A stretch of 48,372 nucleotides of DNA from Desulfobacterales bacterium (GTDB lineage: Bacteria > Desulfobacterota > Desulfobacteria > Desulfobacterales > JADGBH01): positions 1-48,372 of the forward strand of contig JADGBH010000032.1 in the NCBI GenBank assembly GCA_015231595.1, written 5' to 3'. A program made the translations under genes and the position numbers. Under the pieces are notes generated by a model. It had not been told where the DNA came from. It ran no database searches and saw only the letters and a list, made by a program, of their open reading frames with translations. Position 1 is the stretch's first letter. Each line of letters opens with the position of its first letter. Shown here piece by piece: positions 34,700 through 43,559 of this stretch.

Positions 34700-35716
34700 T
34701 TAACCATTATCCTGAGTAAATCTAATAAGCTTTTCTAATTTATCATAAGCTTTTCCTGCCTCTATTGATTCTGCAGCAAGCTTAATACCTTCATCAAAAT
34801 TTTTAGCAATTCCTGCAGCGATAAGCGCAGCGGCAGAATTAATAAGCACTACATCAAGCTTTGGACCTTTTTCGCCCTTTAAAATTCTTTTTGTAATTTC
34901 AGCATTATCACTTGAAGTGCCTCCGATAAGATCTCCAGGTTTAGCCCTTTCTCCAAAAAATTGTTCAGGGCTTAAATCATAGGTTCGTATAAAACCGTCT
35001 TTTAGTTCAGATATTCTAGTAGCATCACATACTGAAATTTCATCAAGACCATCATGGCCATGAACAACAAATGCTCTTTTTGTTCCGAGTAATTTTAATG
35101 CACTTGCGAACATTTCCGTAAGTTCAGGAGCATATACTCCAAGCAGTTGGCAATTTGCTCCAGCAGGATTAGTAAGAGGCCCAAGCATATTAAATATTGA
35201 ACGAATCCCAACTTCTTTTCGCGGTTTTGCAGCATATTTCATTGCTCCATGATATATAGGGGCGAATAAAAATCCTATGCCAATTTCTCTTATGGATTCT
35301 TCTACAATTTCAGGGGCTGTATCTATTTTTATGCCTAAAGCTTCAAGTAAATCAGCACTTCCGCATTTGCTTGATATAGATCTGTTGCCATGTTTTGCAA
35401 CAGTAACTCCGCAACCAGCTACAACAAAGGCAGTTGTTGTAGAAATATTAAAGGTTTGTGCCCCATCTCCTCCTGTTCCGCAAGTATCAACAACTGTGCT
35501 TGCTGATGCTTGAATCCTTACGGCTTTTCTTCGCATAGCCTTTGCGGCTCCTGCAAGCTCCTCAAAGGTTTCACCTTTTGTTGCAAGAGCTGCCATAAAA
35601 GCTGCAATTTGAGTATCAACAATATTGCCAGAAAAAATCTGCATTATCATTTCTTCAATTTCTTTGTCTGCAAGATTATGCCTTTTAACAATTTTATTAA
35701 GGTATTCTTTAAACAT
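34700..35716 (-). CDS. trpD: Anthranilate phosphoribosyltransferase
   Basis: 338 residues. The glycine loop VDTCGTGGDGAQTFNISTTT, KHGNRSISSKCGSADLLEALG, MKYAAKPRKEVGIRSIFNMLGPLTNP and VVHGHDGLDEIS are all present. It attaches anthranilate to PRPP. It overlaps the trpG end by 8 bases and is not fused to trpG. Confidence 0.97.
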   Translation of the reverse strand: MFKEYLNKIVKRHNLADKEIEEMIMQIFSGNIVDTQIAAFMAALATKGETFEELAGAAKAMRRKAVRIQASASTVVDTCGTGGDGAQTFNISTTTAFVVAGCGVTVAKHGNRSISSKCGSADLLEALGIKIDTAPEIVEESIREIGIGFLFAPIYHGAMKYAAKPRKEVGIRSIFNMLGPLTNPAGANCQLLGVYAPELTEMFASALKLLGTKRAFVVHGHDGLDEISVCDATRISELKDGFIRTYDLSPEQFFGERAKPGDLIGGTSSDNAEITKRILKGEKGPKLDVVLINSAAALIAAGIAKNFDEGIKLAAESIEAGKAYDKLEKLIRFTQDNG

Positions 35717-36302
35717 AAAACAATTCTCCTTTATCTTTCGCTAAATTAATAAAATTTCTAAGGATACGTTTACCAACAGGGGTCATTATTGACTCAGGAT
35801 GAAATTGAATTCCTTCACATGGAAAATTATTATGGCGTATTCCCATTATTTCTCCGTCTTCAGATTGAGCTGTAATTTTAAGACATTCTGGAAATTCGTC
35901 CCTTGATACTGAAAGAGAATGGTATCGCATAGCATTAAAAGTCTCAGGAATACCGTTATATATTGCTTTTTTATCCGAAGAAATCACAGAAACTTTTCCA
36001 TGCATAAGCTTTTTTGCTGAAACAATCTTACCTCCAAAGGCATACGCTATTGCCTGATGCCCAAGGCAGACTCCTAATATTGGAAATTTCTTATAAAAAT
36101 GTTTAATTATTGAAACTGATATCCCCGCATTTTCAGGTCTTCCAGGACCAGGAGAAATTACAATTCCTGATGGGTTTAAATTTTCTATTTCAGGCAAGTC
36201 AACCTTATCATTTCTTATTGTATGTACAGTTGCGCCAATCTGCTTTAAATACTGAACAAGGTTATAAGTAAAAGAATCATAATTATCAATCATTAAAATC
36301 AT
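35709..36302 (-). CDS. trpG: Anthranilate synthase glutamine amidotransferase subunit
   Basis: 197 residues from ATG 36302. Class I amidotransferase with oxyanion loop SPGPGRPENAG, nucleophile C79 in GVCLGHQ, and H168/E170 in QFHPES. It supplies ammonia to TrpE. The ATG lies one base after the trpE stop, with a strong GAGGAGGA site in the last trpE codons. The longer reading from 36338 adds 12 residues that only cover the trpE end. Confidence 0.95.
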   Translation of the reverse strand: MILMIDNYDSFTYNLVQYLKQIGATVHTIRNDKVDLPEIENLNPSGIVISPGPGRPENAGISVSIIKHFYKKFPILGVCLGHQAIAYAFGGKIVSAKKLMHGKVSVISSDKKAIYNGIPETFNAMRYHSLSVSRDEFPECLKITAQSEDGEIMGIRHNNFPCEGIQFHPESIMTPVGKRILRNFINLAKDKGELFYV

Positions 36303-36303
36303 G

Positions 36304-37818
36304 TTATAAATCCTCCTCGATATAAAGCCTTTTTTCAATAAGACTTAAAGCCTTTTGTATAGCCATAGCTTTATTTACTGTTTCAATCCGTTCGCGTTCA
36401 GGGTCAGAATCAGCAACAATACCAGCTCCCGCTCTAACAACTAAATTTCCATCTTGAATACAGGCAGTTCTTATTGTTATTGCAAAATCCATATTTCCAT
36501 TAAAAGAAAAATACCCTACAGCACCTCCATAGGGGCCTCTAGGCCGTTTTTCAAGTTCATCAATAATTTCCATAGCCCTAATTTTAGGAGCTCCTGAAAG
36601 TGTTCCAGCAGGAAAAACAGCTTTAAACAAATCAAAAGAGTCCAAGTGAGACTCAATATCGCAAGTAATATTTGAAACTAAATGCATTACATGGGAATAT
36701 CTTTCAACAATCATTAAGTCTGTAACTTGAACTGTGCCTGTTTCAGCAACTCTGCCAAGGTCATTTCTGCCAAGGTCCACAAGCATCAGATGTTCAGCTC
36801 TTTCCTTTTCATCTCCAAGCAGTTCATTTGCAAGAGATCTGTCTTCTTGTTCACTCTTTCCCCTTGGCCTTGTTCCTGCTATAGGCCTTAAAGTAGCGAT
36901 TCTATTTTCAAGCCTAACCATTGTTTCAGGAGATGAGCCAACTAAAGCCACATCATCAATATGTATAAAATAAAGATATGGTGACGGATTTACATATCTT
37001 TGAGCCCTGTAAAGCCTTTTTAAATCAGGGACTTTATCACAGACAAAAGGCTGAGAAATAACTGATTGAATAATATCCCCATTGTAAATGTATTCTTTTG
37101 TCTTTCTTACCCGCTCTCTATATTCTGCTTCATCAATTACAGGGCTAATTTCATAAACTTCATTATTTTTTAAATTACCGACTGTATTATCGTTATTTGT
37201 TCTTGAGTTTTCATCCATTCTTTGCAAAATAGACTGAATTTTATTTAAAGCATCAGAATAAGCCTTTTCAGCATTTTTTTCTTTATCTAAATAAGATATA
37301 GCCACAATCATCAATGTATTTTTTATATTATCAAATATTAAAATTTCATCAGGCATTATGAAACTTGCAAAAGGCTTATTTTCAGGCCATTTATTTGGGA
37401 TATTTTCAAAAAATGAAACCATTTCATAATTTATATATCCTACCATTCCTCCCCAAAATCGAGGAAGACCTATCAAATCCGGAGCTTTATAATGGCTCAT
37501 TATCTCCCTAAGAATGTTTAATGGCTGATTGTTATGGGGTATATCATTTATTTTGCCATCTTCTTCAACTTGAACAAAATTTTTATATACGCGTATAAAA
37601 CTTTTCGCAGAAGTTCCAAGAAAACTATATCTGCCCCATCTTTCGCCTCCTTCAACACTTTCTAAAAGAAAAATAGGTCCCTTGTTATTATAAAGCTTAT
37701 TAAGCAATGAGACAGGGGTTTCCATATCAGCAAGTATTTCAACACATACAGGTATGACTGTATTGTTTTGAGAATATTGGATAAATTGTTCTTTATTTGG
37801 AAATTTATTGAGAAACAT
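36304..37818 (-). CDS. trpE: Anthranilate synthase component I
   Basis: 504 residues. The N-terminal feedback motif LLES (51-54) that binds tryptophan is intact, so allosteric control is expected in addition to attenuation. The chorismate-binding core has GDIIQSVISQPF, SSPETMVRL, RPIAGTRPRG, LVDLGRNDLGRV, VMHLVSNI, GTLSGAPKIRAMEIIDELE, GPYGGAVGYF and RAGAGIVADS. It makes anthranilate from chorismate with TrpG. An AAGGGA ribosome site lies ten bases before the ATG. It is the first structural gene of the operon, preceded by the attenuator. Confidence 0.97.
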   Translation of the reverse strand: MFLNKFPNKEQFIQYSQNNTVIPVCVEILADMETPVSLLNKLYNNKGPIFLLESVEGGERWGRYSFLGTSAKSFIRVYKNFVQVEEDGKINDIPHNNQPLNILREIMSHYKAPDLIGLPRFWGGMVGYINYEMVSFFENIPNKWPENKPFASFIMPDEILIFDNIKNTLMIVAISYLDKEKNAEKAYSDALNKIQSILQRMDENSRTNNDNTVGNLKNNEVYEISPVIDEAEYRERVRKTKEYIYNGDIIQSVISQPFVCDKVPDLKRLYRAQRYVNPSPYLYFIHIDDVALVGSSPETMVRLENRIATLRPIAGTRPRGKSEQEDRSLANELLGDEKERAEHLMLVDLGRNDLGRVAETGTVQVTDLMIVERYSHVMHLVSNITCDIESHLDSFDLFKAVFPAGTLSGAPKIRAMEIIDELEKRPRGPYGGAVGYFSFNGNMDFAITIRTACIQDGNLVVRAGAGIVADSDPERERIETVNKAMAIQKALSLIEKRLYIEEDL

Positions 37819-37883
37819 TTTGAAGTTATCCCTTTTTTTTATTTGGATGTTAATATTTTTTTACTACTGACTTTTAAGCAAAT

Positions 37884-37922
37884 AAAAAAGGCCTTGAAAT
37901 TTTTAATCTCAAGGCCTTTTTT
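37884..37922 (-). terminator. Second hairpin terminator in the trp leader
   Basis: A perfect 14-bp stem made of A6-GGCCTTGA and TCAAGGCC-T6, loop 11 nt, ends in a T run on the minus strand; its A/T symmetry makes it look bidirectional. It lies between the attenuator and trpE, about 65 bases upstream of trpE. Its 5' arm (T-A6-GGCC) is perfectly complementary over 11 bases to the 3' arm and T run of the first terminator (GGCC-T6-A). The two terminators may therefore be mechanically linked; see findings. Confidence 0.85.
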
Positions 37923-37933
37923 ATTTATTCTAT

Positions 37934-37973
37934 AAAAAAGGCCGTTGTCTTTTGTGTAAGCCAACGGACCTTT
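37934..37973 (-). terminator. trpL: trp attenuator terminator (segments 3:4)
   Basis: On the minus strand the stem is AAAGG-(bulged T)-CCGTTG with CAACGG-CCTTT, loop 14 nt, followed by T6. The left arm CCGTTG also belongs to segment 3 (CCGTTGGCTTAC, 37956-37967). Segment 3 can instead pair with segment 2 just after the leader peptide, so termination and antitermination exclude each other. Confidence 0.9.
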
Positions 37974-38014
37974 ATTTTTAATTTTTACCGGAGACTTACA
38001 TCATATAAGCCACC
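37956..38014 (-). promoter_or_regulatory. trpL: trp attenuator: protector (1:2) and antiterminator (2:3) segments
   Basis: Segment 1, GGTGGCTTAT (38005-38014), covers the second and third Trp codons. Segment 2, GTAAGTCTCCGG (37988-37999), lies just after the leader stop. Segment 3 is CCGTTGGCTTAC (37956-37967). Segments 1:2 pair at 9 of 10 positions, counting two G-U pairs. Segments 2:3 pair at 10 of 12, with one G-U and a 2x2 internal loop. Segments 1 and 3 share GGCTTA, as expected of competitors for segment 2. A ribosome stalled on the Trp codons would mask segment 1 and favour 2:3, allowing transcription of trpE. Confidence 0.9.
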
Positions 38015-38054
38015 ACCAATTTCTTAAAACGTATGTTAGATTTATTTGATTCAT
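38001..38054 (-). CDS. trpL: trp operon leader peptide TrpL
   Basis: A 17-residue ORF, ATG 38054 to TGA 38001, encodes MNQINLTYVLRNWWWLI. The three Trp codons are consecutive TGG codons at 38010-38018. An AAGGA site lies ten bases before the ATG. Its only role would be to sense charged tRNA-Trp: stalling at the TGG run controls folding of the downstream attenuator. It is too short for automatic ORF calling, and the triple Trp in this position is very unlikely by chance. Confidence 0.93.
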   Translation of the reverse strand: MNQINLTYVLRNWWWLI

Positions 38055-38084
38055 AATAAATTTATCCTTAAAAATTTTTCTACC

Positions 38085-38112
38085 TTTAAAATAAATCTTT
38101 AAGCTTTGTCAA
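38085..38112 (-). promoter_or_regulatory. Probable trp operon promoter
   Basis: On the minus strand a perfect -35 TTGACA (38107-38112) stands 16 bases from a -10-like TTTAAA (38085-38090, four of six matches). The -35 box lies inside the last codons of the Uma2 gene. Transcription would begin near 38078, about 24 bases before the leader peptide ATG, a typical distance. No TrpR-like operator was recognised. Confidence 0.6.
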
Positions 38113-38725
38113 GGTTTTTTTTTACTATCAGACGATTTCGTTTTAAATGAGACTGACTAAAATTTACCTTTCTATATATTTCAGAAATCGGAAGTTCGCA
38201 TTTTACCGATTCAATACTGACAATATCTTCCATATTGTTATATTTTGAATATATCCATGTTTCATCCTTTTGACGTGAGAATTTTTCAATTTTACAAAAA
38301 TATTGTGAAACTAATATATATTCGGAAAATGAGTCAATAAGCTGATAATGGGAAAACTTGTCTCCTCTATCATAGGCTTCAGTAGAATCGGAAAGAATTT
38401 CAATAATAACAATCGGATTTAAAAGAATATCATTGTTTTCATCATCGTATTCCTCATTTCCGCATACAACAACTATATCCGGATAAGTATATTTTTCTAT
38501 TTGCCATATTTTTACTTTCATATCACTTGAAAAAACGCTACATGGCTTTTCAAGCAGATGATTACCTAAAACCCTGACAATATTGGCTGATATTTGATTA
38601 TGTTCACGACTTGCACCTGCCATTGCAAAAACTTCTCCGTCAAAGTATTCACTTTTTATTGCAGAGACTCTCTCTAAATCCAGATATTCTTCAGGGCTGA
38701 TTTTATTTTTTTCTTGTAATAGCAT
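38099..38725 (-). CDS. Uma2-family (DUF820) putative restriction endonuclease-like protein
   Basis: About 208 residues. SPEEYLDLERVSAIKSEYFDGEVFAMAGAS, HNQISANIVRVL, CSVFSSDMKVKI, YTYPDIVVVCG and PIVIIEILSDSTEAYDRGDKFSHY are the Uma2 motifs, with the PD...EIL nuclease-fold core. The family is abundant in cyanobacteria and multi-copy in some deltaproteobacteria; its role is unknown. ATG 38725 is preferred because AGAAGG lies eight bases upstream; the longer reading starts at GTG 38734. The C-terminal codons contain the trp -35 box. Confidence 0.87.
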   Translation of the reverse strand: MLLQEKNKISPEEYLDLERVSAIKSEYFDGEVFAMAGASREHNQISANIVRVLGNHLLEKPCSVFSSDMKVKIWQIEKYTYPDIVVVCGNEEYDDENNDILLNPIVIIEILSDSTEAYDRGDKFSHYQLIDSFSEYILVSQYFCKIEKFSRQKDETWIYSKYNNMEDIVSIESVKCELPISEIYRKVNFSQSHLKRNRLIVKKNLDKA

Positions 38726-38760
38726 ATCGGTCACCTTCTTATGATTTTGAAATAATTCAC

Positions 38761-38789
38761 TTGATATATATTAACTTTATTATTATTAT
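38761..38789 (+). promoter_or_regulatory. Probable promoter of the ccdA-thioredoxin pair
   Basis: TTGATA (38761-38766) and TATTAT (38784-38789), each one mismatch from consensus, are separated by 17 bases. They lie 41 bases before the ccdA ATG in the divergent gap between the Uma2 gene and ccdA. Confidence 0.55.
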
Positions 38790-38830
38790 ATCTGCAAAAA
38801 AAATCAAAATAATTTTTTAAGGATGAAAAA

Positions 38831-39532
38831 ATGTTTGAAGAGTCAGTTTCTTATGGAGCAGCTTTTTTAGCTGGATTATTATCTTTTTTGTCACCTTGTG
38901 TCTTACCATTAATACCTGCTTATTTTACGTTTATTACTGGATTTTCTCTGGATGAACTTACATCAGAGATGACTTCTTCAGTAAGAACAAAAGTGATTAT
39001 ATCAACTTTAGCCTATGTATTAGGTTTTTCTTTTGTGTTTATCATTTTAGGCGCATCTGCTTCTTATGTAGGAGCATTTATCAACCAATATAAAGATGCC
39101 ATTCGAATTATTGGAGGAATAATAATCATAGGTCTTGGAATTCATATAACTGGAATAATTCGAATAACAAAACTTGATTTTGAAAAAAGAATAAACTTTG
39201 ATAAAAAACCAGTTCATATTGTAGGAACCTTTCTAATTGGAATGGCTTTTGCCGCTGGATGGACTCCTTGCATAGGCCCAATGCTGACATCAATACTTAT
39301 TATTGCAAGTAACCAAGATTCAGTTTTACAAGGCATAATTTTATTATCGTTCTATTCAGCAGGGATGGCGATCCCTTTTATTTTAATATCAATTTTTATT
39401 AACTATATGCTTGTCTTTATCAAAAAGGCAAAAAAGGCAATGGCATACATAAATGCCTCAGCAGGAATTCTTCTTATTATTATAGGATTACTGCTTGTTA
39501 CAGACAAATTATCAACCCTATTTTCATTTTAA
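38831..39532 (+). CDS. ccdA: CcdA-type cytochrome c biogenesis / thiol-electron transporter
   Basis: 233 residues with six membrane segments. The first conserved Cys-Pro motif is LSPCVLPLIPAYF and the second AAGWTPCIGPMLTSI, the two redox cysteines of the DsbD-beta/CcdA family. It carries reducing equivalents from cytoplasmic thioredoxin across the membrane. The thioredoxin-like gene 16 bases downstream is the likely receiver, giving a pathway for cytochrome c haem ligation or repair of periplasmic thiols. Confidence 0.93.
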   Translation: MFEESVSYGAAFLAGLLSFLSPCVLPLIPAYFTFITGFSLDELTSEMTSSVRTKVIISTLAYVLGFSFVFIILGASASYVGAFINQYKDAIRIIGGIIIIGLGIHITGIIRITKLDFEKRINFDKKPVHIVGTFLIGMAFAAGWTPCIGPMLTSILIIASNQDSVLQGIILLSFYSAGMAIPFILISIFINYMLVFIKKAKKAMAYINASAGILLIIIGLLLVTDKLSTLFSF

Positions 39533-39548
39533 ATGAAGGAAAAAAACA

Positions 39549-40028
39549 ATGAAAGCAAAAAAAATAGTATTTTTAATTTTATCTTTAGTTTTCGCCTATA
39601 TTTTAACTTTAAATTCCACTCAAGCAGGAAATAAATCTCCCGAAACTATCAAATGGTATTCCTATGAAGAGGGATTGGCAAAAGCCAGCAAAGACCAAAA
39701 AAAAATATTCTTAAGCTTTTATGCAGACTGGTGCTATTATTGTAAAAAACTTGATAAAGATACTTTCTCAGATTCATCTGTTATTTCTTACCTTCAAGAA
39801 AATTTTATATCTATAAAAGTAAATGGCGATAATGAAAAAAAAATAGCATCTCAGTTTAAAATACGAGCTTACCCAAGCTTATGGTTTTTAAAAGATAATG
39901 GAGAAAAAATTAATAGTTATCCTGGTTACCTTTCAGCCGATAAATTCGTTCTTGTATTAAAATATATAAATACAGATAGTTTCAAAACAATGTCATTTAA
40001 CGATTTTTTAAGCTCCCAAGAACCGTAA
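39549..40028 (+). CDS. Periplasmic thioredoxin-like protein
   Basis: 159 residues. A signal peptide or anchor spans residues 1-26 (KKIVFLILSLVFAYILTLNSTQAG). The thioredoxin-fold domain has active site ADWCYYCKKLDKDTF, a FKIRAYPSLWFLKDNG cis-Pro loop and a closing helix. The CYYC site and DUF255/thioredoxin_7 features fit a reductase fed by CcdA. A GAAGGA ribosome site precedes the ATG, and it is in an operon with ccdA. Confidence 0.9.
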   Translation: MKAKKIVFLILSLVFAYILTLNSTQAGNKSPETIKWYSYEEGLAKASKDQKKIFLSFYADWCYYCKKLDKDTFSDSSVISYLQENFISIKVNGDNEKKIASQFKIRAYPSLWFLKDNGEKINSYPGYLSADKFVLVLKYINTDSFKTMSFNDFLSSQEP

Positions 40029-40053
40029 AAGGGAAGAAAGGCACTATCTTTTT

Positions 40054-42174
40054 TTAATCAATCTTAAATTGACCAACAAGAGCATAAAGCTGATTTGAAA
40101 GTTCGTTTAGTTCTCTGGATGCTATGCTCATATTAGAACTTTTATCTGCCATATCCTCAGTTGATTGACTCACATCTAAAACAACCGAGGATATTTTTGA
40201 CGAAACAGATGAAAAATGCAGCACTTTTTCATTTACATCGGCTATACCTGTAGATGTTTTAGTTATACTGTCAGATATCATTGTTATTGTTTGCAATTGA
40301 TTTTCAGATTCCCTTGAAATATGGGAAACAAGAGAATTAACCTTATTTATAATTTCTGTAATTTGCTCTATATCAGATACCGTAGAAGAAGCCGAAGTTT
40401 GAATACTTTCGATTTTTTTCTTTATTTCATGGGATGCTTCCGCCGTTTGTTTAGCAAGTTCTTTAATTTCATTTGCAACAACGGCAAATCCTTTGCCAGC
40501 GTCCCCAGCTCGAGCAGACTCTATAGTAGCATTCAATGCTAAAAGATTTATCTGATCAGAAATTTCTGTAATAGTTTCAGTAACCTTATCAATTTCTGCA
40601 GCAGCTTCGCCAAGATCTTGAACCCTATCTGATGTCTGCTTTACTTTTGTAACAGATTCGCCGACTATGCTCCTTGTTTTTTCATAATCTTTTGTTATGT
40701 CAGCTATTGCTCCAGTCATTTTTTCTGAAGAATATGCTACATCGCTCGCATTTTTAGCCGAAGCTTCCATTGCAGCTACAATCAAATCAATATTTGACTG
40801 CATACTTGATGTTTCATGAACTGCACTGCTCGTTTTGGAAGAAGTATGTTTTGAAGAAGCATTAAGGGATTGAGCTGTCTCTGAAAGTTCTGTAAGAGAA
40901 GTAGCTAATAACTGAGCATTTTCACCTATTTTACGAATTGTCTTTTGAAGCTTATTTATAAAGACATCAAACCAGCGCGCAAGGTCTCCTAATTCGTCAT
41001 TACGCTTAATTAAAAGCCTTTTTGTCAAATCTCCTTCGCCTTTAGCAATGTCTTTAAGCCTTTCAACTATAATTTTTATAGGCTTTGTAATTGTAGAAGC
41101 AAAATAAAGAGAATAAAAAGCTATTATTAAAAGGGAAAACACAAGCACAAAAATCGATATATTTATTAGGTTCTTATTATAACTTGATATATCTTCAATG
41201 GATGTTTTAAGTAAATCTTGGCTAAGGGATATAGTTTTTTCCTGTTCTCCAAAATTATCATTTATTGATTTTAACGTATCATTTGCTTTTTTTATTGTTT
41301 CATCTTGGCTTTTTGCAAGAGCTCCGAATTCTTTTATTAATGAATCAATTTTTGATGTCCGCTTTTTATTTGCGGTAATAAAATCTTCTATATCAATCGC
41401 AACAGCTATTCTACCTATTTCAAAACCACTTTCATCATCGAGTTTTCTAAAAGTTAAAAAATAATTTCTTCCGTCAATAACTTCATAGGCGCTATTAATT
41501 GTAAGGTCTGATAAACGCGAAATAGAGATAAATTTTCCATCCTTGTCTTTAAAACTTGATAATTTCATTGTGCCTTCAATAAGAATAGCAACTTTATATC
41601 CCATTTTCTCAATAGCACTAATAATGCTTTCGTCTATATATTGTTCAAAATAAGGGAGAATAAAATTTTCATCTACTGAAAATTTCTTATTAAAATCATT
41701 TAAAGCATTATCGTGTAAAGCCAATGAAGATAGGAATTTTTTAAACTCTTTATTCTGAATATTTAGGTCATTCTTTCTCTGATCTGACCTTAATTTTTCA
41801 TAAATTTTAGAATATATTGAATTTTCAACTAAATCAGCAATAACTTTGCCTCGTATCTCTAACATTGACTTGAATTCAGAGTCTAAAGCTTTAAATTCTT
41901 GCGAAATAAACGAACTTGTTTTTTTATCAAGTTCTTTAAAATTTGTGTTAGTTTGGTTTATGCTTACATTTATAGGCTCAAATTCACCTTTAATTTTATT
42001 ATTATTACTATCTATATTTTGAAGATTTACAGATACTGGGGTTATTTTTTTTTCAATATCTACCCTAAGAATATTTACCCGAGAATAAGTTACCCAAAAT
42101 AAAACAGCTAAAGGAATAATACCGATAAATAGCGTACTAACAAGTATTTTAAGCCTTAATGATAAACCAAACAT
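40054..42174 (-). CDS. Methyl-accepting chemotaxis protein
   Basis: 706 residues. N-terminal membrane segment at about 9-28, a large periplasmic region (30-340) with CACHE-like strands and long coiled-coil flanks, and a second membrane segment near 343-363. A HAMP domain ([26 protein letters not shown]) and the signalling domain follow. The signalling tip is [40 protein letters not shown]. There is no C-terminal CheR-binding pentapeptide. It starts 23 bases after the stop of a periplasmic binding protein gene on the same strand, so the two may work together to sense that ligand. Confidence 0.94.
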   Translation of the reverse strand: MFGLSLRLKILVSTLFIGIIPLAVLFWVTYSRVNILRVDIEKKITPVSVNLQNIDSNNNKIKGEFEPINVSINQTNTNFKELDKKTSSFISQEFKALDSEFKSMLEIRGKVIADLVENSIYSKIYEKLRSDQRKNDLNIQNKEFKKFLSSLALHDNALNDFNKKFSVDENFILPYFEQYIDESIISAIEKMGYKVAILIEGTMKLSSFKDKDGKFISISRLSDLTINSAYEVIDGRNYFLTFRKLDDESGFEIGRIAVAIDIEDFITANKKRTSKIDSLIKEFGALAKSQDETIKKANDTLKSINDNFGEQEKTISLSQDLLKTSIEDISSYNKNLINISIFVLVFSLLIIAFYSLYFASTITKPIKIIVERLKDIAKGEGDLTKRLLIKRNDELGDLARWFDVFINKLQKTIRKIGENAQLLATSLTELSETAQSLNASSKHTSSKTSSAVHETSSMQSNIDLIVAAMEASAKNASDVAYSSEKMTGAIADITKDYEKTRSIVGESVTKVKQTSDRVQDLGEAAAEIDKVTETITEISDQINLLALNATIESARAGDAGKGFAVVANEIKELAKQTAEASHEIKKKIESIQTSASSTVSDIEQITEIINKVNSLVSHISRESENQLQTITMISDSITKTSTGIADVNEKVLHFSSVSSKISSVVLDVSQSTEDMADKSSNMSIASRELNELSNQLYALVGQFKID

Positions 42175-42197
42175 AACAAATTCCTTTTCTTTATTGA

Positions 42198-43139
42198 CTA
42201 CTTTCCAATCAATGATTCAAGTGAAATTTCTTTTTGTATTATTCTTGCTGACTTTAAAATTTCAACTGCCGTATCAAAATCTTCTTTTTTAAGGACAGTA
42301 TCATTTAAATCAATCAATTTTTCTACTTCATCAAGCATTACTCTTTGTTTTTGCTCTGTTGTTTTAAAATCAGTTTTATTTGCAAGTTCAGTCATCAGCT
42401 TTACAGCTTCGTCTTTATGTTCAAAGCAGTATTTCCAGCCTTCTACGCTCGCATCAATGAATGCTTTGCAAGCAGAAGGGTTATTCTTATAAAAATCTTC
42501 ATTAACATAAATGCCATCCTCTGGAATATTTAAACCTAATTTGGAATAATCAAAAACAGCAAGTTCTTCAGGTTTTATACCAGATTCCAAAACTTGGTGA
42601 TATTCGTTATACCTCATAGCTGAAGCGATATCTATTTCACCTTTGATAAATGGCATCATATCAAATGCTTGATCTATTATTTTAACATTTCTAACCTTAT
42701 ATTTTCTGATTAAGGCTTTTGGAGGTAATTGAAAATCAGCAGGCCATACGCCTAAGGTATGCCCTGAAAATTTTTCTGGTGAGTCTATACCACTTGATTT
42801 TTTTGCTATAAGTAAAAGAGCTGGCCTTTGAAAGAACTGCCCTATCAGAACTATTTTTGAGCCATTTTCTTTCATCCTTATACCAGCTAAAAGCCATGCT
42901 GTCGTGAAATCGCTAACTTTTGCATCAACTTCCTGAATACCAACAATTCCAGGCCCTCCATTTTTTATTTCTATGTCAATTCCATGATTTTTATAAAATC
43001 CTTTTTGAGCAGCCATGTAATAACCCGCAAATTGACATTGAGGCACCCATTGAGGTCGAAAAGTGTAAGCATTAGCTGAAATAGTTGAAATGAAAATAAT
43101 AAAGATGCCAATAAAAATTAATTTTATTGATTTACTCAT
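42198..43139 (-). CDS. NMT1/THI5-like periplasmic substrate-binding protein
   Basis: 313 residues. A signal peptide is cleaved after about residue 24 (ISANA-YTF). The opening [32 protein letters not shown] is the hallmark of NMT1/THI5-like proteins, which bind pyrimidine precursors or other small nitrogen compounds. No permease or ATPase gene accompanies it here. With the chemoreceptor gene directly downstream, it may serve as that receptor's ligand-binding partner instead of a transporter component. An RBS-like GGGGG lies before the ATG. Confidence 0.88.
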   Translation of the reverse strand: MSKSIKLIFIGIFIIFISTISANAYTFRPQWVPQCQFAGYYMAAQKGFYKNHGIDIEIKNGGPGIVGIQEVDAKVSDFTTAWLLAGIRMKENGSKIVLIGQFFQRPALLLIAKKSSGIDSPEKFSGHTLGVWPADFQLPPKALIRKYKVRNVKIIDQAFDMMPFIKGEIDIASAMRYNEYHQVLESGIKPEELAVFDYSKLGLNIPEDGIYVNEDFYKNNPSACKAFIDASVEGWKYCFEHKDEAVKLMTELANKTDFKTTEQKQRVMLDEVEKLIDLNDTVLKKEDFDTAVEILKSARIIQKEISLESLIGK

Positions 43140-43559
43140 ATCGCCCCCTAAATTGAAACTGTTCTTGATTAAACAAAATTGTATTTTAATTAATCTAAAA
43201 AAATAATTGGATATACATATAAAACCTGTATTAGTGTTGTCAAATTAAATTGGGAATCAACTTTTAAAACTTTATTAAAAAAAATAGCAAAATAGCAAAA
43301 GATAAATAAGAAATAAAATTTAACAACAGATATAAATTTAACAAAAGCTTCAAATTATTACGATATTCAACCAATATGGAACTATCTTTAGATAATGTCC
43401 TAATTTAGTATCTAATAAAAATACTATCAATAATAGAATATTTAATCTTTAAACCCAATAATTTTAGCCTTAGCCATAATTTTGACTTATTGATATATTA
43501 ATCAATAAGTCTTATTTACTCTTAAATAAAGGGCAGATGAAAGCTCCACCCTTTATCAT
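43140..43559. other. 420-bp AT-rich gap with a palindrome and a probable terminator
   Basis: No gene is visible. The left part must hold the promoter of the binding-protein/chemoreceptor pair, but no good hexamers were recognised. A perfect 11-bp inverted repeat, GACTTATTGAT / ATCAATAAGTC, lies at 43483-43511. Next to the isomerase stop, TAAAGGG and CCCTTTA (about 43525-43557) form a hairpin followed by T-rich sequence on the minus strand, a likely terminator for that gene. Confidence 0.55.
43525..43557 (-). terminator. Probable terminator of the isomerase-like gene
   Basis: On the minus strand TAAAGGG pairs with CCCTTTA around a 15-nt loop and is followed by TTTAAG. It starts a few bases after the stop codon at 43560. 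The T run is short, so confidence is moderate. Confidence 0.5.

Noticed and set aside
37884..37922. Second trp leader hairpin as merely the terminator of an opposing gene
   Set aside because: No plus-strand gene ends nearby; both flanking genes are on the minus strand, so it belongs to the trp leader.
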